Program-made: the position numbers and the translations under genes
Notes under the pieces: generated by a model
What the model was told of the DNA's origin: nothing
The model's input: the letters and a program-made list of their open reading frames with translations, nothing else
Databases searched by the model: none
NCBI RefSeq assembly: GCF_036345915.1
Contig: NZ_CP107785.1
Location: 7,502,001 to 7,566,000, forward strand
Direction of reading: 5' to 3'
Origin: Nocardia sp. NBC_00565
Lineage (GTDB): Bacteria > Actinomycetota > Actinomycetes > Mycobacteriales > Mycobacteriaceae
DNA: 64,000 bases
In this document: piece after piece, positions 63,800-64,000 of the stretch
How positions within the stretch are numbered: the stretch's first letter is position 1
How the letters are laid out: every line of letters starts with the position of its first letter

Positions 63800-64000
63800 T
63801 CAGGCGACTTCGCGGGTAAGTCTCGACGACCAAGAACACCAGAAGCAGCCGGGCAGGAAGGGGCCGCACGCCTCGTCGAGATGATCCTCGAGGTAAACGA
63901 TGCTCGAGTCGCAGACCTCGATGGCCATGGTGAAGAAGGTGATCGTTTCCGGGTCGAGATGGAAGCTCCAACCCGGGTTGTAGTCGGTCTGCGTTTTCCT
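63800..64000 (-). CDS. Partial gene, possibly a BP74-like domain protein
   Basis: The minus frame is open from the right edge to TGA 63800 and reads YNPGWSFHLDPETITFFTMA, then IEVCDSSIVYLEDHLDEACG and FLPGCFWCSWSSRLTREVA. The acidic-helix pattern and terminal FLPG-W-C-W-S suggest the C-terminal half of a BP74-type domain, which I recall only loosely. The start is outside the window. Convergent with the Rieske gene. Confidence 0.45.
   Translation of the reverse strand, partial: RKTQTDYNPGWSFHLDPETITFFTMAIEVCDSSIVYLEDHLDEACGPFLPGCFWCSWSSRLTREVA

Overview
The window comes from a high-GC, mycolic-acid-producing actinomycete, most likely Nocardia or a close relative. Evidence: an antigen-85-type mycolyltransferase, LGFP-repeat cell-wall proteins, WXG100/ESX-type secretion substrates, a DUF3558 lipoprotein, a Dpp-type permease with a fused double ATPase, and frequent GTG/TTG starts. 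The species cannot be fixed from sequence alone.

Layout. (1) 1-6 kb, left core: a partial MerR regulator, a deletion scar with the ends of an EamA-type transporter and a MarR regulator, a SpoIID/LytB-like protein, a divergent secreted PGRP/LGFP amidase and a convergent HAD phosphatase. (2) 6-16 kb: a Dpp/Opp-type peptide ABC operon (B-C-fused ATPase) followed by three tandem paralogous binding lipoproteins and a membrane protein, all start/stop-coupled except the first binding protein. (3) 16-31 kb: a broken alpha/beta hydrolase, a GntR regulator plus di-iron membrane hydroxylase, a copper block (CsoR-type operator, His-rich secreted protein, CopA), an ECF41 sigma factor divergent from its carboxymuconolactone-decarboxylase-like partner, a mycolyltransferase, an Orn/Lys/Arg decarboxylase, a solitary EF-G G-domain with degenerate GTP motifs, and an OB-fold/thiolase pair behind a KstR-like site. 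(4) 31-40 kb: redox genes, then a decay zone with three single-base frameshifts, a sigma/LysR chimera, a truncated CAP protein and a helicase fragment. (5) 40.1-43.2 kb: an IS3-family element whose orfB is split by an antisense group II intron. (6) 43.3-51.4 kb: a polymorphic-toxin island. (7) 51-59 kb: small redox/regulator pairs, amidase, methyltransferase, an integrase fragment beside tRNA-Gly, NmrA/AraC. (8) 59.5-64 kb, right core: two tandem acyltransferases (one split by a 72-bp insertion), a DUF3558 lipoprotein, a metallo-beta-lactamase/Rieske protein and a partial gene.

The most interesting locus is region 6. Two DraG-like ADP-ribosylglycohydrolases (43.3-45.6 kb) lie just upstream of two WXG100 proteins and a 503-residue ESX-type toxin with a C-terminal R-STS-ExE ADP-ribosyltransferase domain. 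A small possible immunity gene, a terminator, an orphan second toxin tip with a paralogous small gene, and an orphan RHS toxin tip with its own putative immunity gene follow. Enzymes that remove ADP-ribose next to an enzyme that adds it suggest a toxin/antidote arrangement like the known Tre1/Tri1 pair, but with a type VII-style toxin.

From memory of the M. tuberculosis map, the amidase and HAD gene on the left and the tandem acyltransferases and Rieske protein on the right match the order Rv3811-Rv3813c-Rv3814c/15c/16c-Rv3818. That makes roughly 6-59.4 kb look like accessory DNA inserted into a conserved neighbourhood. The many broken genes, the IS element, the integrase remnant and the tRNA inside it fit that view.
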